Assembly: GCA_002162955.1 (NCBI GenBank)
Contig: MABD01000024.1
Location: forward strand, 1 to 64,000
Direction: 5' to 3'
DNA length: 64,000 nucleotides
DNA from: Gammaproteobacteria bacterium 45_16_T64
GTDB taxonomy: Bacteria > Pseudomonadota > Gammaproteobacteria > Pseudomonadales > Ketobacteraceae
Shown here: positions 1 through 7,518 of the stretch, piece by piece
How positions within the stretch are numbered: position 1 is the first letter of the stretch
Layout: every line of letters starts with the position of its first letter
Program-made: the position numbers and the translations under genes
The notes under the pieces: generated by a model
What the model was told of the DNA's origin: nothing
Database searches by the model: none
The model's input: the letters and a program-made list of their open reading frames with translations, nothing else

Positions 1-80
1 AACGGTGATCATCATGGATCGGAATGACTGATCATCTTGAAACGGAATAGGTGATCATCATGCTCCGGAATATGCAAACA
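1..80. mobile_element. Terminal repeats of an IS21-family-like insertion sequence (one end only)
   Basis: Three related copies of a roughly 22-26 bp motif follow one another: gtgatcatcatg...cggaat at about 4-23, ctgatcatcttg...cggaat at about 28-49, and gtgatcatcatg...ccggaat at about 52-71. The last runs into tatgcaaaca and ends in CA at 79-80. Multiple internal repeats close to a terminal TG...CA are typical of IS21-family ends. The body of the element would lie left of the window. No transposase is visible, so the family is inferred from the repeat architecture alone. Bases from 81 on would be the start of the target-site duplication. Confidence 0.5.
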
Positions 81-168
81 CTAAGATTATCTACATAAGA
101 GCGATAAATCCTACAAGAAACGGCTTGTTGATCTGCGTATAAAGAGAAAGTACGACCCATTATTCACA

Positions 169-1035
169 ATGATGTGTGACGGTTTTGTGCTTATGAAACA
201 CGATGATAATAACCGATCAACCAGCCCCCCCAAATTGTACATCTGGAAAGATAGCCGTCTTTTTTTAGGCACAAAAAGTATTGTATTTAGAAACTATACA
301 TTAGCCTGGGATCAGTTGTTGGTGTGTATGCAGGGTGAGATGTTGATTAGGAAAAGCAACGATAAAAAGGTGACATCACGAACCTGCTTAATTCGAGCAG
401 GAACAATCGTTGATAACCAAGACATTAATACAACCAATGCTATTGTGACGATTTACTATTTGAACCCTATTTCTCAGGATTATTGCGTGCTTGAAAATAG
501 CATGAAAAAAGCAACAAAGAGTATCTGTTATTCCCACGTAAAACAGGATCAAATCATAACGCAAATGCATTATATTAGTGATTCAAATGCAACGCCAAAA
601 TTAGCCCATGCAATACTGATAGACACGTTAGAACTCTCGATACAGCCCAAAAATAAGAAAGAGTACGACCCAAGAATCGTCAAGTTAGTCAGGATGATTC
701 GAGAGACCGTGGCGGATAACCTCTCGATACATGAATACGCCGAGTCGGTGCACTTATCTCCCTCTCGCTTAGCGAAACTATTCAAGCAACAAATGGGCAT
801 ACCGATCACAAAATATAGACTACAAATTCGAGTGTCTTACGGTGTGATTCACCTAGCGGCGGGGCGGTCCTCTACAGAAGCGGCCTATTTGTCGGGTTTT
901 TCAAGCTCGGGACATTTTTCAACGTGTTTTAGCGATATGATCGGAGTACAGCCTTCATCTACCTTTCTTACTCCGCCTTATGTGAAAGCGTTTATCGCTG
1001 AGGATGTGTTGGAAGCATTGCCGAACCTAGCGTAA
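169..1035 (+). CDS. AraC-family transcriptional regulator
   Basis: This 288-residue protein ends in a typical AraC double helix-turn-helix. The first HTH is around residues 185-210 (IHEYAESVHLSPSRLAKLFK) and the second around 235-265, with the family signature AAYLSGFSSSGHFSTCF. The N-terminal 160 residues resemble no sensor domain I can name and probably bind an effector or mediate dimerisation. The start is uncertain: ATGs occur at 169, 172 and 193, and none has a well-spaced Shine-Dalgarno. The gene stands alone, just inside the IS-like end at 1-80, and converges with the oxidoreductase at 1167-2108, which is a possible but unproven target. Confidence 0.85.
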   Translation: MMCDGFVLMKHDDNNRSTSPPKLYIWKDSRLFLGTKSIVFRNYTLAWDQLLVCMQGEMLIRKSNDKKVTSRTCLIRAGTIVDNQDINTTNAIVTIYYLNPISQDYCVLENSMKKATKSICYSHVKQDQIITQMHYISDSNATPKLAHAILIDTLELSIQPKNKKEYDPRIVKLVRMIRETVADNLSIHEYAESVHLSPSRLAKLFKQQMGIPITKYRLQIRVSYGVIHLAAGRSSTEAAYLSGFSSSGHFSTCFSDMIGVQPSSTFLTPPYVKAFIAEDVLEALPNLA

Positions 1036-1166
1036 CAGGGAGCAGCGTGGTATAGATAGAATCAAGATTCCCCTATAGCGTTTCAAACCTATGGTCTTAA
1101 TGGTGATCGAGTGGGTGTATTCGAATTGACAGGGTTTGGTTAAACGGTACTACATTAGGCGCTACA

Positions 1167-2108
1167 TTAGGCACTATGAATATTAATGACAATTCGCCCC
1201 TGTCGTCCTTTTTCGCTCAGTCGTTGGAAGGCATTTTCATATTCTGAAAAATCGTAAACACTATCAACAAAAACGTTCAATTTTCCTTCTTCAACCCAAT
1301 TGGCGATTCGAGTTAGCTTATCGTGGTCCCCTTTGAGGACAGTCAGTATTTTACTTTTCTTTGAAGAAAATACACTTCTCACAATACCCATCCAATCTTT
1401 GTCCGGTTCGGCAGGTATAAATATGCCTTTTTTCGAGAGAACATGTTGGATGTCCCTAAAGGTTTTTTTATTGGAAAGATCTAACAATACATCATAGGCA
1501 TTTGATAAACCTTCAACGTTTTGTTCATCATAATTGATCACCTCATCTGCCCCCAGTGCTCTAAGAAACTCTTTCTGACCCGGACCGGCAACAGCGGTAA
1601 CCGTGGCTCCAAGAATTTTACCTATCTGCACGGCGTATACACCCAGCCCACCTGAAGCTCCGTTGATAAGGAGGTTGGCGCCTTGCTTTACCTTTCCTAA
1701 TTCTTGCAATGCAACAAGAGTCGTTAGCGCTCCAAGTGGAAGGGCAGCGGCTTGTTCAAAACTTAGATTATTGGGTATTCGGGCGATGTAGTCTTCAGGG
1801 ATGCATAGGTATTCTTGATGAGTTTTCGCATCTTTAGTCAAATTGATATAACCGAAAACGTTGTCGTTTTTTTTGAATCGCTTGCCATCTTCTACAACCA
1901 CACCGGAAAATTCTAATCCGGTCTTTACCGGGTGGCGATGTCTTAATAATGTTAGCCAGAAATCATATTTACCCTGAACAACTTCTACATCCGTTGGGTT
2001 GATAGAAGAACACATGACTTTGACGAGAGCCTCGTTGTTCTTAGGCGTCGGTTTACTGAGTTCGTCGCTGATGCCGATGCGCTTGTTGTTAACAACCAAT
2101 CCTTTCAT
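1167..2108 (-). CDS. NAD(P)-dependent MDR-family oxidoreductase (quinone oxidoreductase-like)
   Basis: This 313-residue protein belongs to the medium-chain dehydrogenase/reductase superfamily. It has an N-terminal GroES-like domain (SSINPTDVEVVQGKY near residues 35-50, GLEFSGVV near 65) and a Rossmann domain starting with NGASGGLGVYAVQIGK around residue 149, followed by LGADEVINY. The cysteine/histidine set of zinc alcohol dehydrogenases is not evident, so a zinc-free quinone- or enone-reductase type is more likely. The start at 2108 is the first Met of the conserved fold. The substrate cannot be read from the sequence. It is convergent with the AraC gene and followed upstream by IS remnants. 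Confidence 0.85.
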   Translation of the reverse strand: MKGLVVNNKRIGISDELSKPTPKNNEALVKVMCSSINPTDVEVVQGKYDFWLTLLRHRHPVKTGLEFSGVVVEDGKRFKKNDNVFGYINLTKDAKTHQEYLCIPEDYIARIPNNLSFEQAAALPLGALTTLVALQELGKVKQGANLLINGASGGLGVYAVQIGKILGATVTAVAGPGQKEFLRALGADEVINYDEQNVEGLSNAYDVLLDLSNKKTFRDIQHVLSKKGIFIPAEPDKDWMGIVRSVFSSKKSKILTVLKGDHDKLTRIANWVEEGKLNVFVDSVYDFSEYENAFQRLSEKGRQGRIVINIHSA

Positions 2109-2209
2109 GTCTATCCCTGTTTAATGTTGATTTATATATTTACATTCTCATTTCGATAGTTGTCAAACTATATTGTTGGGGGTTGATAGTCAATACACGT
2201 CAGAGGTTA

Positions 2210-2803
2210 CCGGGAGTATAGCGTCGGCTTAACCGATAGAAGTAGAGTGAACTGGTATGGCTTAGCTGGCTACTTGAGTATCTCCAAATTATGGATACAG
2301 GTAACCTGTGTCTATTGTCTAAATGCACGGTTTTTAATTTCACGATAATGAATGACCGACTTTGGGTGAATTGCCTCATTTGTCGATGTCGCTAACGTGT
2401 CTTTGTGTTGCTCAGTAATAAGCAGGTATTTGATCCTAAATTACGTAATGTAGCTTTGCAGCTTGCAAACCTATTGGGGATGACTTTACGTCCTGGTCTA
2501 CAGCTAGCCATAGGTAATGAAGCTTACCGTTTATCTTGATAAAGACTACTCGTCACCAAGGGCTCCTTACTTCTTTTTCAATGATCTGGCGAATATAGGG
2601 GTGAGTTTAAGGCACTATTGTCTGATAGATTCGTAGGATACTACAATACCTCTACATGCTCGAATTTCTTCATTATCTCGGAAGTTCAGTGTGAATCGGT
2701 GATATAGCCAGATAGCGTGGCTGATGATTTGACGTGGGTAACGACGTTTGTATGTATTCATGGGGCGCAGAGTATATAGTAAAAAATTAAGTTGACAGTG
2801 CTC
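2210..2803. mobile_element. Degenerate IS6-family element, copy 1
   Basis: A decayed transposase reading frame on the minus strand (2440-2761) is followed on the right by ttgacagtgctc (2792-2803), whose reverse complement gagcactgtcaa resembles the ggcactgt start of IS6/IS26 inverted repeats. Blocks at 2249-2293, about 2336-2380 and 2753-2803 are repeated at 15130-15174, about 15180-15212 and 15239-15289. The left boundary is not defined; similarity to the second copy begins around 2210. Confidence 0.6.
2440..2761 (-). pseudogene. IS6-family transposase remnant
   Basis: Reading from the ATG at 2761, the first part gives YKRRYPRQIISHAIWLYHRF and SYESIRQ, the N-terminal helix-turn-helix region of IS6-family transposases. 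It then hits TAG at about 2615, where a Trp codon is expected. The same frame continues as CLKLTPIFARSLKKK, stops, and after a further stop reads VFIKINGKLHYLWLAVDQD (to about 2490), matching the YLWRAVDQDG stretch of the DDE domain. Several stops and loss of the rest show it is dead. Only residues 1-49 could be made as an intact peptide. Confidence 0.75.
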
Positions 2804-3034
2804 GCTAAGCTCTTCTGCCAACTTTAAAGCCTCGATGGGTAGCTGAAGGAGAGTTCTTTTGTGTGAAAACTTGACGAAAATATGGAGGGAGATAATGCTA
2901 TTTGTTTTTAGTGGTGGTTAAAGGTCGTTATTGTTCGTTGCTATCATAATATCGATTTGAATCAAGAATATTGTTATCCTGTGCGAGCTGGCCAAATGTC
3001 GAGGCAAGCTATTCAAAACCTAAGGATACGTAGT

Positions 3035-3370
3035 ATGAGAATTACAACATTTTTTAAAGCGGTATTGCCACTAACTTTGGTTGGTTGTGCGATGACTCAT
3101 GGAACAAATTTTACTCCTAAAGAACTGGATCAGGTGGTGCTTTGTAAAACCACTAAGAGTGAGCTGATATCGATCATGGGTAAACCGACTTCGGTTGTTG
3201 CTAGTGGGGCTCGTGGTGATGAGTTGATTTGGAGCTATATGAGTGTTGGTCATTTTTCAGAAAATATTAATAGATCTTTTACTGCGACTATTGCTTCTGA
3301 TTTGGTTACAGATTATGGGTTTGTGGGTACTCCTCTAGATATTAGAATAAGAAACGAATGCAAGAAATAG
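3035..3370 (+). CDS. Small predicted lipoprotein, SmpA/OmlA-like
   Basis: This 111-residue protein starts with a short charged n-region, a hydrophobic stretch and the lipobox LVGC (Cys about residue 18), so it should be lipidated and exported. The mature part has a TTKSELISIMGKPT...GDELIWSY pattern reminiscent of the BamE/SmpA-OmlA fold, where a helix-Gly-Lys-Pro motif is followed by a strand. The start at 3035 is chosen over the upstream in-frame ATG at 2957 because taagga lies 8-9 bases before it and the signal peptide begins there. The gene is followed by a terminator-like hairpin at 3457. Function is unknown. Confidence 0.7.
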   Translation: MRITTFFKAVLPLTLVGCAMTHGTNFTPKELDQVVLCKTTKSELISIMGKPTSVVASGARGDELIWSYMSVGHFSENINRSFTATIASDLVTDYGFVGTPLDIRIRNECKK

Positions 3371-3456
3371 CTAGTAAATAGTTCAAGAGCGAGGTATTTG
3401 GACGGCTGCCTATTGCTGGCTTAGTGCAGATTAATCGTGTCTTAGTTGGTAGTCAG

Positions 3457-3492
3457 AAAGCCTTGGTAGGTAAAGCTGAGGCTTTCTATTTT
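3457..3492 (+). terminator. Probable rho-independent terminator
   Basis: AAAGCCT (3457-3463) pairs with AGGCTTT (3479-3485), followed by ctatttt. The spacer ggtaggtaaagc resembles that of the terminator at 10608-10639, so the two look like members of one dispersed family. Confidence 0.5.
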
Positions 3493-3525
3493 GGGAGCGA
3501 TGGAATAGTTGACTCTAAATAATGG

Positions 3526-3915
3526 ATGTTAGTGATGAGCATTGAAGTATATAAGGCTCCACAGTCTCCACTCGATTCGGTCAGTGATACTGATGACCAA
3601 ACGAAAGCTCTTCGACTATTTTTTTCGGTAGTTCTGTTGTTTGTTGCCTCCATGATTGTGACGATGTTAGCTCTGTATCTCAAGGGGAATGGTTACAGGG
3701 GGGAATTCAGCTATCAAGTACTAATGTGCATATGTTCAGGCGTACTTTTGTCCTACAGTGCTACTGCCGGTTTTTTTGCGCAAAAAGTTGGTCGACGTGG
3801 TGTTTTGTGGGCAGTATTGATTTTGTTTTTTATGCCAATAAGCTTGTTTGTAAGCTTTATTTTGATTGTTTGTATAGGTCGTAGTAGGCAATGGTTTAGT
3901 GATGATAAAGCTTGA
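3526..3915 (+). CDS. Three-helix membrane protein of unknown function, paralogue 1
   Basis: This 129-residue protein has a short hydrophilic N-terminus (VYKAPQSPLDSVSDTDDQT) and three predicted membrane helices at about residues 28-50, 62-83 and 90-117. It ends soon after GRSRQWF. It is clearly paralogous to 19218-19619: the YKAPQS start, a G-x-RG-LW loop before helix 3, the P-SLFVSFIL core of helix 3 and the IGR-R-WF end are shared. ATGs at 3526 and 3535 are both conserved in the paralogue, so either could start translation. No family is recognised. Both copies follow a small lipoprotein gene. Confidence 0.65.
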   Translation: MLVMSIEVYKAPQSPLDSVSDTDDQTKALRLFFSVVLLFVASMIVTMLALYLKGNGYRGEFSYQVLMCICSGVLLSYSATAGFFAQKVGRRGVLWAVLILFFMPISLFVSFILIVCIGRSRQWFSDDKA

Positions 3916-4023
3916 TATGCATTTAGAAAGAGTAAGTGAAAATAAATCAGAAGAAAAATCAACGTTTAGCCTATGCTAGGCAGAACATAGAATTACCGAT
4001 ATGACTGAAGCAGGCCCAATGTT

Positions 4024-4239
4024 TTGCAAGTGGCGGAGTTGTTCTGGGTGGATGCAGAGGTTGGGAGTGATGAACTATGGACTGCAAAGCAGCAGAAATG
4101 GTGGTATGAGATAGTAAAGGGAGACATCAACTCTGTCGCTATTAGATGTCGTGGTTGTAGAAAGGAAGAGAAACTAAGAAAGTCGGAAGCGAGGAATGTA
4201 CATTTTGAAGGGCTTGCCAAGAAAGGCAAGAAACCATAA
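4024..4239 (+). pseudogene. 5'-truncated zinc-ribbon protein remnant
   Basis: The frame reads GSDELWTAKQQKWWYEIVKG and then CRGCRKEEK, nearly identical to the intact zinc-ribbon protein at 13525-13914. The N-terminal half is missing. No in-frame ATG exists (the frame opens after a stop at 4006; the only candidate start is TTG at 4024), and the first CxxC pair (ECRDC in the intact copy) is replaced by AEV. With only one of the two metal-binding cysteine pairs left it should not fold as a zinc ribbon. Its former partner follows 5 bases later at 4245. Confidence 0.65.
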
Positions 4240-4244
4240 GTCTT

Positions 4245-4673
4245 ATGTTTAAAATAGAATTCGATGAACCAACCAATGGATGGCTACCGGTAACAATACG
4301 ATATCAGGATTGTGAGGAAGTACTCTTTGCGTCAGATATACCGTTTGATCCTATGTCTCAATTAGAAGATGTATTGGATTCCGCGCTAACAGGTGTTGGT
4401 GGTGAAGTTTGGTGGCACTTGGAACCGGGTGGGTATTACTTAAGTATCAAACCTGAGAAAGAGTGCTTTCACGTCCGGCTTGATTTCTCAGCGGACTCAA
4501 AAGCTACGACAAGAGAAGAGGTTTTTGATTTCGTAGGTACATTCGATGATGTTGTTGTACCTCTCTGGAGGAGTTTACGAAAGTATCAGTCTTATGGGTA
4601 TGAAAGGTTTCTGCTTTCTGACAAAGTAATGAAGTCCATAACAGCTCATGTTAAGGCTAATCGCAGTAAGTAA
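4245..4673 (+). CDS. Conserved hypothetical protein, partner of the zinc-ribbon gene (copy 1)
   Basis: This 142-residue soluble protein is rich in acidic and aromatic residues. It is highly similar along its length to 13911-14342: both start with an FDEPTNGWLPV stretch, share IRYQDCEEV, FASDIP and GGEVWWHLEP, and end in a basic tail. In the second locus it overlaps an intact zinc-ribbon gene by 4 bases, so the pair was inherited as a unit. I recognise no domain. Its position among DUF5984, DUF3916 and SUKH-like genes in an RHS island makes an immunity-type role plausible, but this is inference. Confidence 0.65.
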   Translation: MFKIEFDEPTNGWLPVTIRYQDCEEVLFASDIPFDPMSQLEDVLDSALTGVGGEVWWHLEPGGYYLSIKPEKECFHVRLDFSADSKATTREEVFDFVGTFDDVVVPLWRSLRKYQSYGYERFLLSDKVMKSITAHVKANRSK

Positions 4674-4699
4674 CCGCTAAATAATATAGAACCACCATT

Positions 4700-5491
4700 A
4701 TGAACCTTTTTGAGTTTAGATTACGTCCCCTAACGGAAGTTGAACCTTGGGGTGAAGAGCCAGACTTAAGTTTGCATTGGTATGGCCTTACTGACGGTTT
4801 CTATCACATGAACGTCGGTGAGGAGCAGTTATACAGGTATTCAGATGAGCTAATGGATATTTGGTCAAAAGAACATTCCTACTCAAAGCCATTCTTTGAT
4901 TATCAAGTGACGCGCCTGCATGAGGATGTGCTTTGTATGTTGTCAGATGTGTTGCAGCCTATTCCTGTAAGGATGCATGAGTATATATCGACTGTAGAGA
5001 AGCAGCGCGTGTGGGAAGATACCCTTGCTGGGGTATACGATGAGACTGAATACGAAGAAGTTGAAGAAACCTATGAAATGGCCAGTGAATGGTTATTTCA
5101 CAGAAGGCTCCAAGGTATGGGTGGAGGGCCAAATGTTATTATCTGGAGAGTAGGGGATACAATTCATATCCGTTGGAATAGCGAATCAATACTGCTGGAA
5201 GGTGTTCAGGCATGGTCTACTGCTCGTGGCGAATATCAGCTTACTGTAGAAGCGTATGTGGCGGAGGTTGAGTCATTTCATCACAGGTTGATGAATGACA
5301 TGAGGGAACGTATACGGTTAATTACAACAAACAATCCAATGCCTCATGTAAATATTGATATTCCTGCCCTCATTAGTGTGCAGGAAGAGAAAGACAGGTT
5401 TCTTAGCGAGTCACTCAATAGAAAGCCAAATGTGGATGATTGGGGTGACGTTCTATCGGCTAACATTGCATTGCTTAATCCAAAGCGTTAA
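4700..5491 (+). CDS. DUF5984-like protein
   Basis: This 263-residue protein begins FEFRLRPLTEVEPWGEEP, followed by LSLHWYGLTDGFYHMNVGEE and YRYSDEL, which is the pattern I associate with the DUF5984 family. No signal peptide or membrane helix is present. It continues to the C-terminus with a long mixed alpha/beta region and no catalytic motif. It lies 26 bases after the previous gene on the same strand. DUF5984 proteins turn up in bacterial accessory regions and toxin-immunity clusters, which fits here. The biochemical role is unknown. Confidence 0.65.
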   Translation: MNLFEFRLRPLTEVEPWGEEPDLSLHWYGLTDGFYHMNVGEEQLYRYSDELMDIWSKEHSYSKPFFDYQVTRLHEDVLCMLSDVLQPIPVRMHEYISTVEKQRVWEDTLAGVYDETEYEEVEETYEMASEWLFHRRLQGMGGGPNVIIWRVGDTIHIRWNSESILLEGVQAWSTARGEYQLTVEAYVAEVESFHHRLMNDMRERIRLITTNNPMPHVNIDIPALISVQEEKDRFLSESLNRKPNVDDWGDVLSANIALLNPKR

Positions 5492-5533
5492 CTTTGATGT
5501 TATTGTTTTAGACCAATATGAGTCGCTACAAAT

Positions 5534-6085
5534 ATGCGAAGAATGAGTGTAAATAGACCTAAGGAAAAGGTCAGGGGCGTTGAACGTAGATTGCGTGTGC
5601 TTGATAGATGGGCTGATTCATTTAAGGGGTGCTTTCCAATTGAACATTCAAATCAACAATACTGGAACTGGAAGCTACCCGTATTAGATAGGCTTGTTGG
5701 CCCACCTACAACGAATGATGATATTCAATCTCATTGTACAAAAGCATTGTTAAGAGCAGCAGCATATCTATCAGAGGCTAAGCCAAAAGAATGTGAGGGT
5801 GCTGTAATCGCTGTGTTGATAACTTACCCACAAATGTTTGCTAGTGAAATTTGCGTATTCTTCGATAGGGAGTACTTTGAGTCATTCTTTAAAAGAGATG
5901 GGGAGTGGCAATCGGTAACACCGGTAGACAAGTTGCCTTTATCAAATACGCTAAACTTCAATATTCCTAGTTCATTCAGCGAGACAGGTTACATTCATAA
6001 GACTAAAGATGAATGGGAAGGTGAGGTAACGCTGTTTGAGGAAGAGTGGTGGTCTTATTATGAAAAAATTGAAGATGTACAATAG
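5534..6085 (+). CDS. DUF3916-like protein
   Basis: This 183-residue protein contains the run ERRLRVLDRWADSFKGCFP, then NWKLPVLDRLVGPP, CTKALLRAAAYL and ITYPQMFASEICVFFDREYF, the conserved scaffold of DUF3916. It is cytoplasmic by appearance. Starts at 5534 and 5543 are both possible. It sits 42 bases after the DUF5984-like gene and 15 bases before the VOC gene, probably in one transcript. Function is unknown; an immunity or accessory role is inferred only from the neighbourhood. Confidence 0.65.
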   Translation: MRRMSVNRPKEKVRGVERRLRVLDRWADSFKGCFPIEHSNQQYWNWKLPVLDRLVGPPTTNDDIQSHCTKALLRAAAYLSEAKPKECEGAVIAVLITYPQMFASEICVFFDREYFESFFKRDGEWQSVTPVDKLPLSNTLNFNIPSSFSETGYIHKTKDEWEGEVTLFEEEWWSYYEKIEDVQ

Positions 6086-6100
6086 AGAGGTAGAAGAATT

Positions 6101-6457
6101 ATGAGTCGTGCTTGTCCAGGTTTAAACGTTTCCGATATGAATACAACTTTGCAATGGTACAAAGATTTCCTTGGCTTTGAATGTACGTTCAAAGTCCCTA
6201 ATGAATCAGTTCCACCTTATGCAATCGTATCGAAGGGTGATGTTAGTATTCATCTATCGTTGGATAAGTCTGGTTCTTTAGCTGGTACAGGCTTCTGTTA
6301 TATCGAAACTGATGATATTGATACAGTGTTTCAAGAGCTTGATGATGCAGGGGTGATATTCACCAGAGGTTTAGAAGACAGCTCATATGGAATGAGAGAC
6401 TTTGTATTTAAAGACTACGAAGGCAATTCAATTAGCTTCGGTCAAGTCAACGAGTAG
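6101..6457 (+). CDS. VOC-superfamily protein (glyoxalase/bleomycin-resistance type)
   Basis: This 118-residue protein is a single vicinal-oxygen-chelate unit: it opens with ACPGLNVSDMNTTLQWYKDFLGF and closes with MRDFVFKDYEGNSISFGQV, with the paired beta-alpha-beta-beta-beta modules between. Proteins of this size act as dimers, either binding a metal for isomerase or dioxygenase chemistry or sequestering small molecules such as bleomycin. The Glu near the C-terminus is present in EGN. Substrate unknown. The SD gagaggtag lies before the start at 6101. Confidence 0.75.
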   Translation: MSRACPGLNVSDMNTTLQWYKDFLGFECTFKVPNESVPPYAIVSKGDVSIHLSLDKSGSLAGTGFCYIETDDIDTVFQELDDAGVIFTRGLEDSSYGMRDFVFKDYEGNSISFGQVNE

Positions 6458-6541
6458 CAATGTGTATTCGTTATAAGGAAGGGGTGTTAGGCCAGCAGAG
6501 ACTTGATGTGCAGATTTATACCAAGGTTGCTATTGGTAAGG

Positions 6542-7234
6542 TTAGGGAGGTGCATCGGGAAACTCTCTCTTCTGGGTTGGATTCTTAGTTGCATCCTGTG
6601 TATCTGTGGATTGTTTTTCTGGAATCCTTTTTATTGTTGAGTGGCCAACTTGAGGAAAATAGAATATCTCTTTAGTGTCTGGTTTTAAACCTGCACAGTT
6701 CCTAGATCCACAATATAGATACGCGTACGTCTCTGGGGAGTCTTTAGGTTTTACGGTTGTGTAATTATCAGCATTGATATGCGCTAGTACCTTGTCGGCA
6801 GAAGCTCTTCCTTGTTTCTCAAACTCCCTTAAGCAGAGCAAAAAGATAAATAAGACAAAAACAACAAGAAAGTGATGGCGAATTCTACGCCAATGAACTT
6901 TTTCAACAGGACTGTTTTTCTTCGTAGGCGACCTGATTTTCTTTTTTAGATTGACTACTTTTCTACCATAGGCGAATCCCTTACCTAAGTAACTACTTAA
7001 GGTCATTACGTATAAGGAATGTACATAGATAACTCCAGCCCATGCTAGTGGGATGGAGATGATTAGTTTTAGGCTTAGTATCATCCCATGGTAGATTGAT
7101 TGATGAAAATTCCTATCTAAAACATCTGAGTCTAAAGTGAAGGCTCCTATGTAGCCGTGATTATAGGCTGTGCTTGCACAATAAAGAGATGCAGTTATGC
7201 CTGCCAAGATAAGTGCGCTGTCAGTTAATTTCAT
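6542..7234 (-). CDS. Hypothetical inner-membrane protein
   Basis: This 230-residue protein has predicted membrane helices at about residues 6-24, 48-75 and 118-136, with a basic stretch (KKKIRSPTKK) between the second and third. A hydrophilic C-terminal domain of about 90 residues contains a YCGSRNC cysteine pair and a Pro/Lys-rich tail. No family is recognised. It is the only minus-strand gene between 2.8 and 18 kb, lying between the + strand cluster and the RHS gene, which suggests separate insertion. Confidence 0.55.
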   Translation of the reverse strand: MKLTDSALILAGITASLYCASTAYNHGYIGAFTLDSDVLDRNFHQSIYHGMILSLKLIISIPLAWAGVIYVHSLYVMTLSSYLGKGFAYGRKVVNLKKKIRSPTKKNSPVEKVHWRRIRHHFLVVFVLFIFLLCLREFEKQGRASADKVLAHINADNYTTVKPKDSPETYAYLYCGSRNCAGLKPDTKEIFYFPQVGHSTIKRIPEKQSTDTQDATKNPTQKREFPDAPP

Positions 7235-7518
7235 GTGCCTACCTCTGACCTAATCGAGGGTTACCATACCTGTGTATGTACAGTTGTAAAGGTACTCAAT
7301 AGATATAGTTAAGCTTTTATAAAATGTGGTTTGCTAATTGATCAATTAGATTGTTTGATGTTCATTTTGCTGCGTGATTGTTATCCAATATCTATACCTG
7401 TGTTTGAAAGGATTAACACCAAAACCGCACCAGGAATTTTTTAGGCTTCCCTACATCCGCTTCTAAGCAACGATCTTTAACAACATGAAAGCTCTAGGTT
7501 CTAGCCGTTTTAACGTCT

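Noticed and set aside
3371-3525. Open frame without a start codon reading FGRLPIAGLVQINRVLVG
   Set aside because: It overlaps a hairpin terminator and has no start; it may be a decayed gene tail, but I could not identify a relative.
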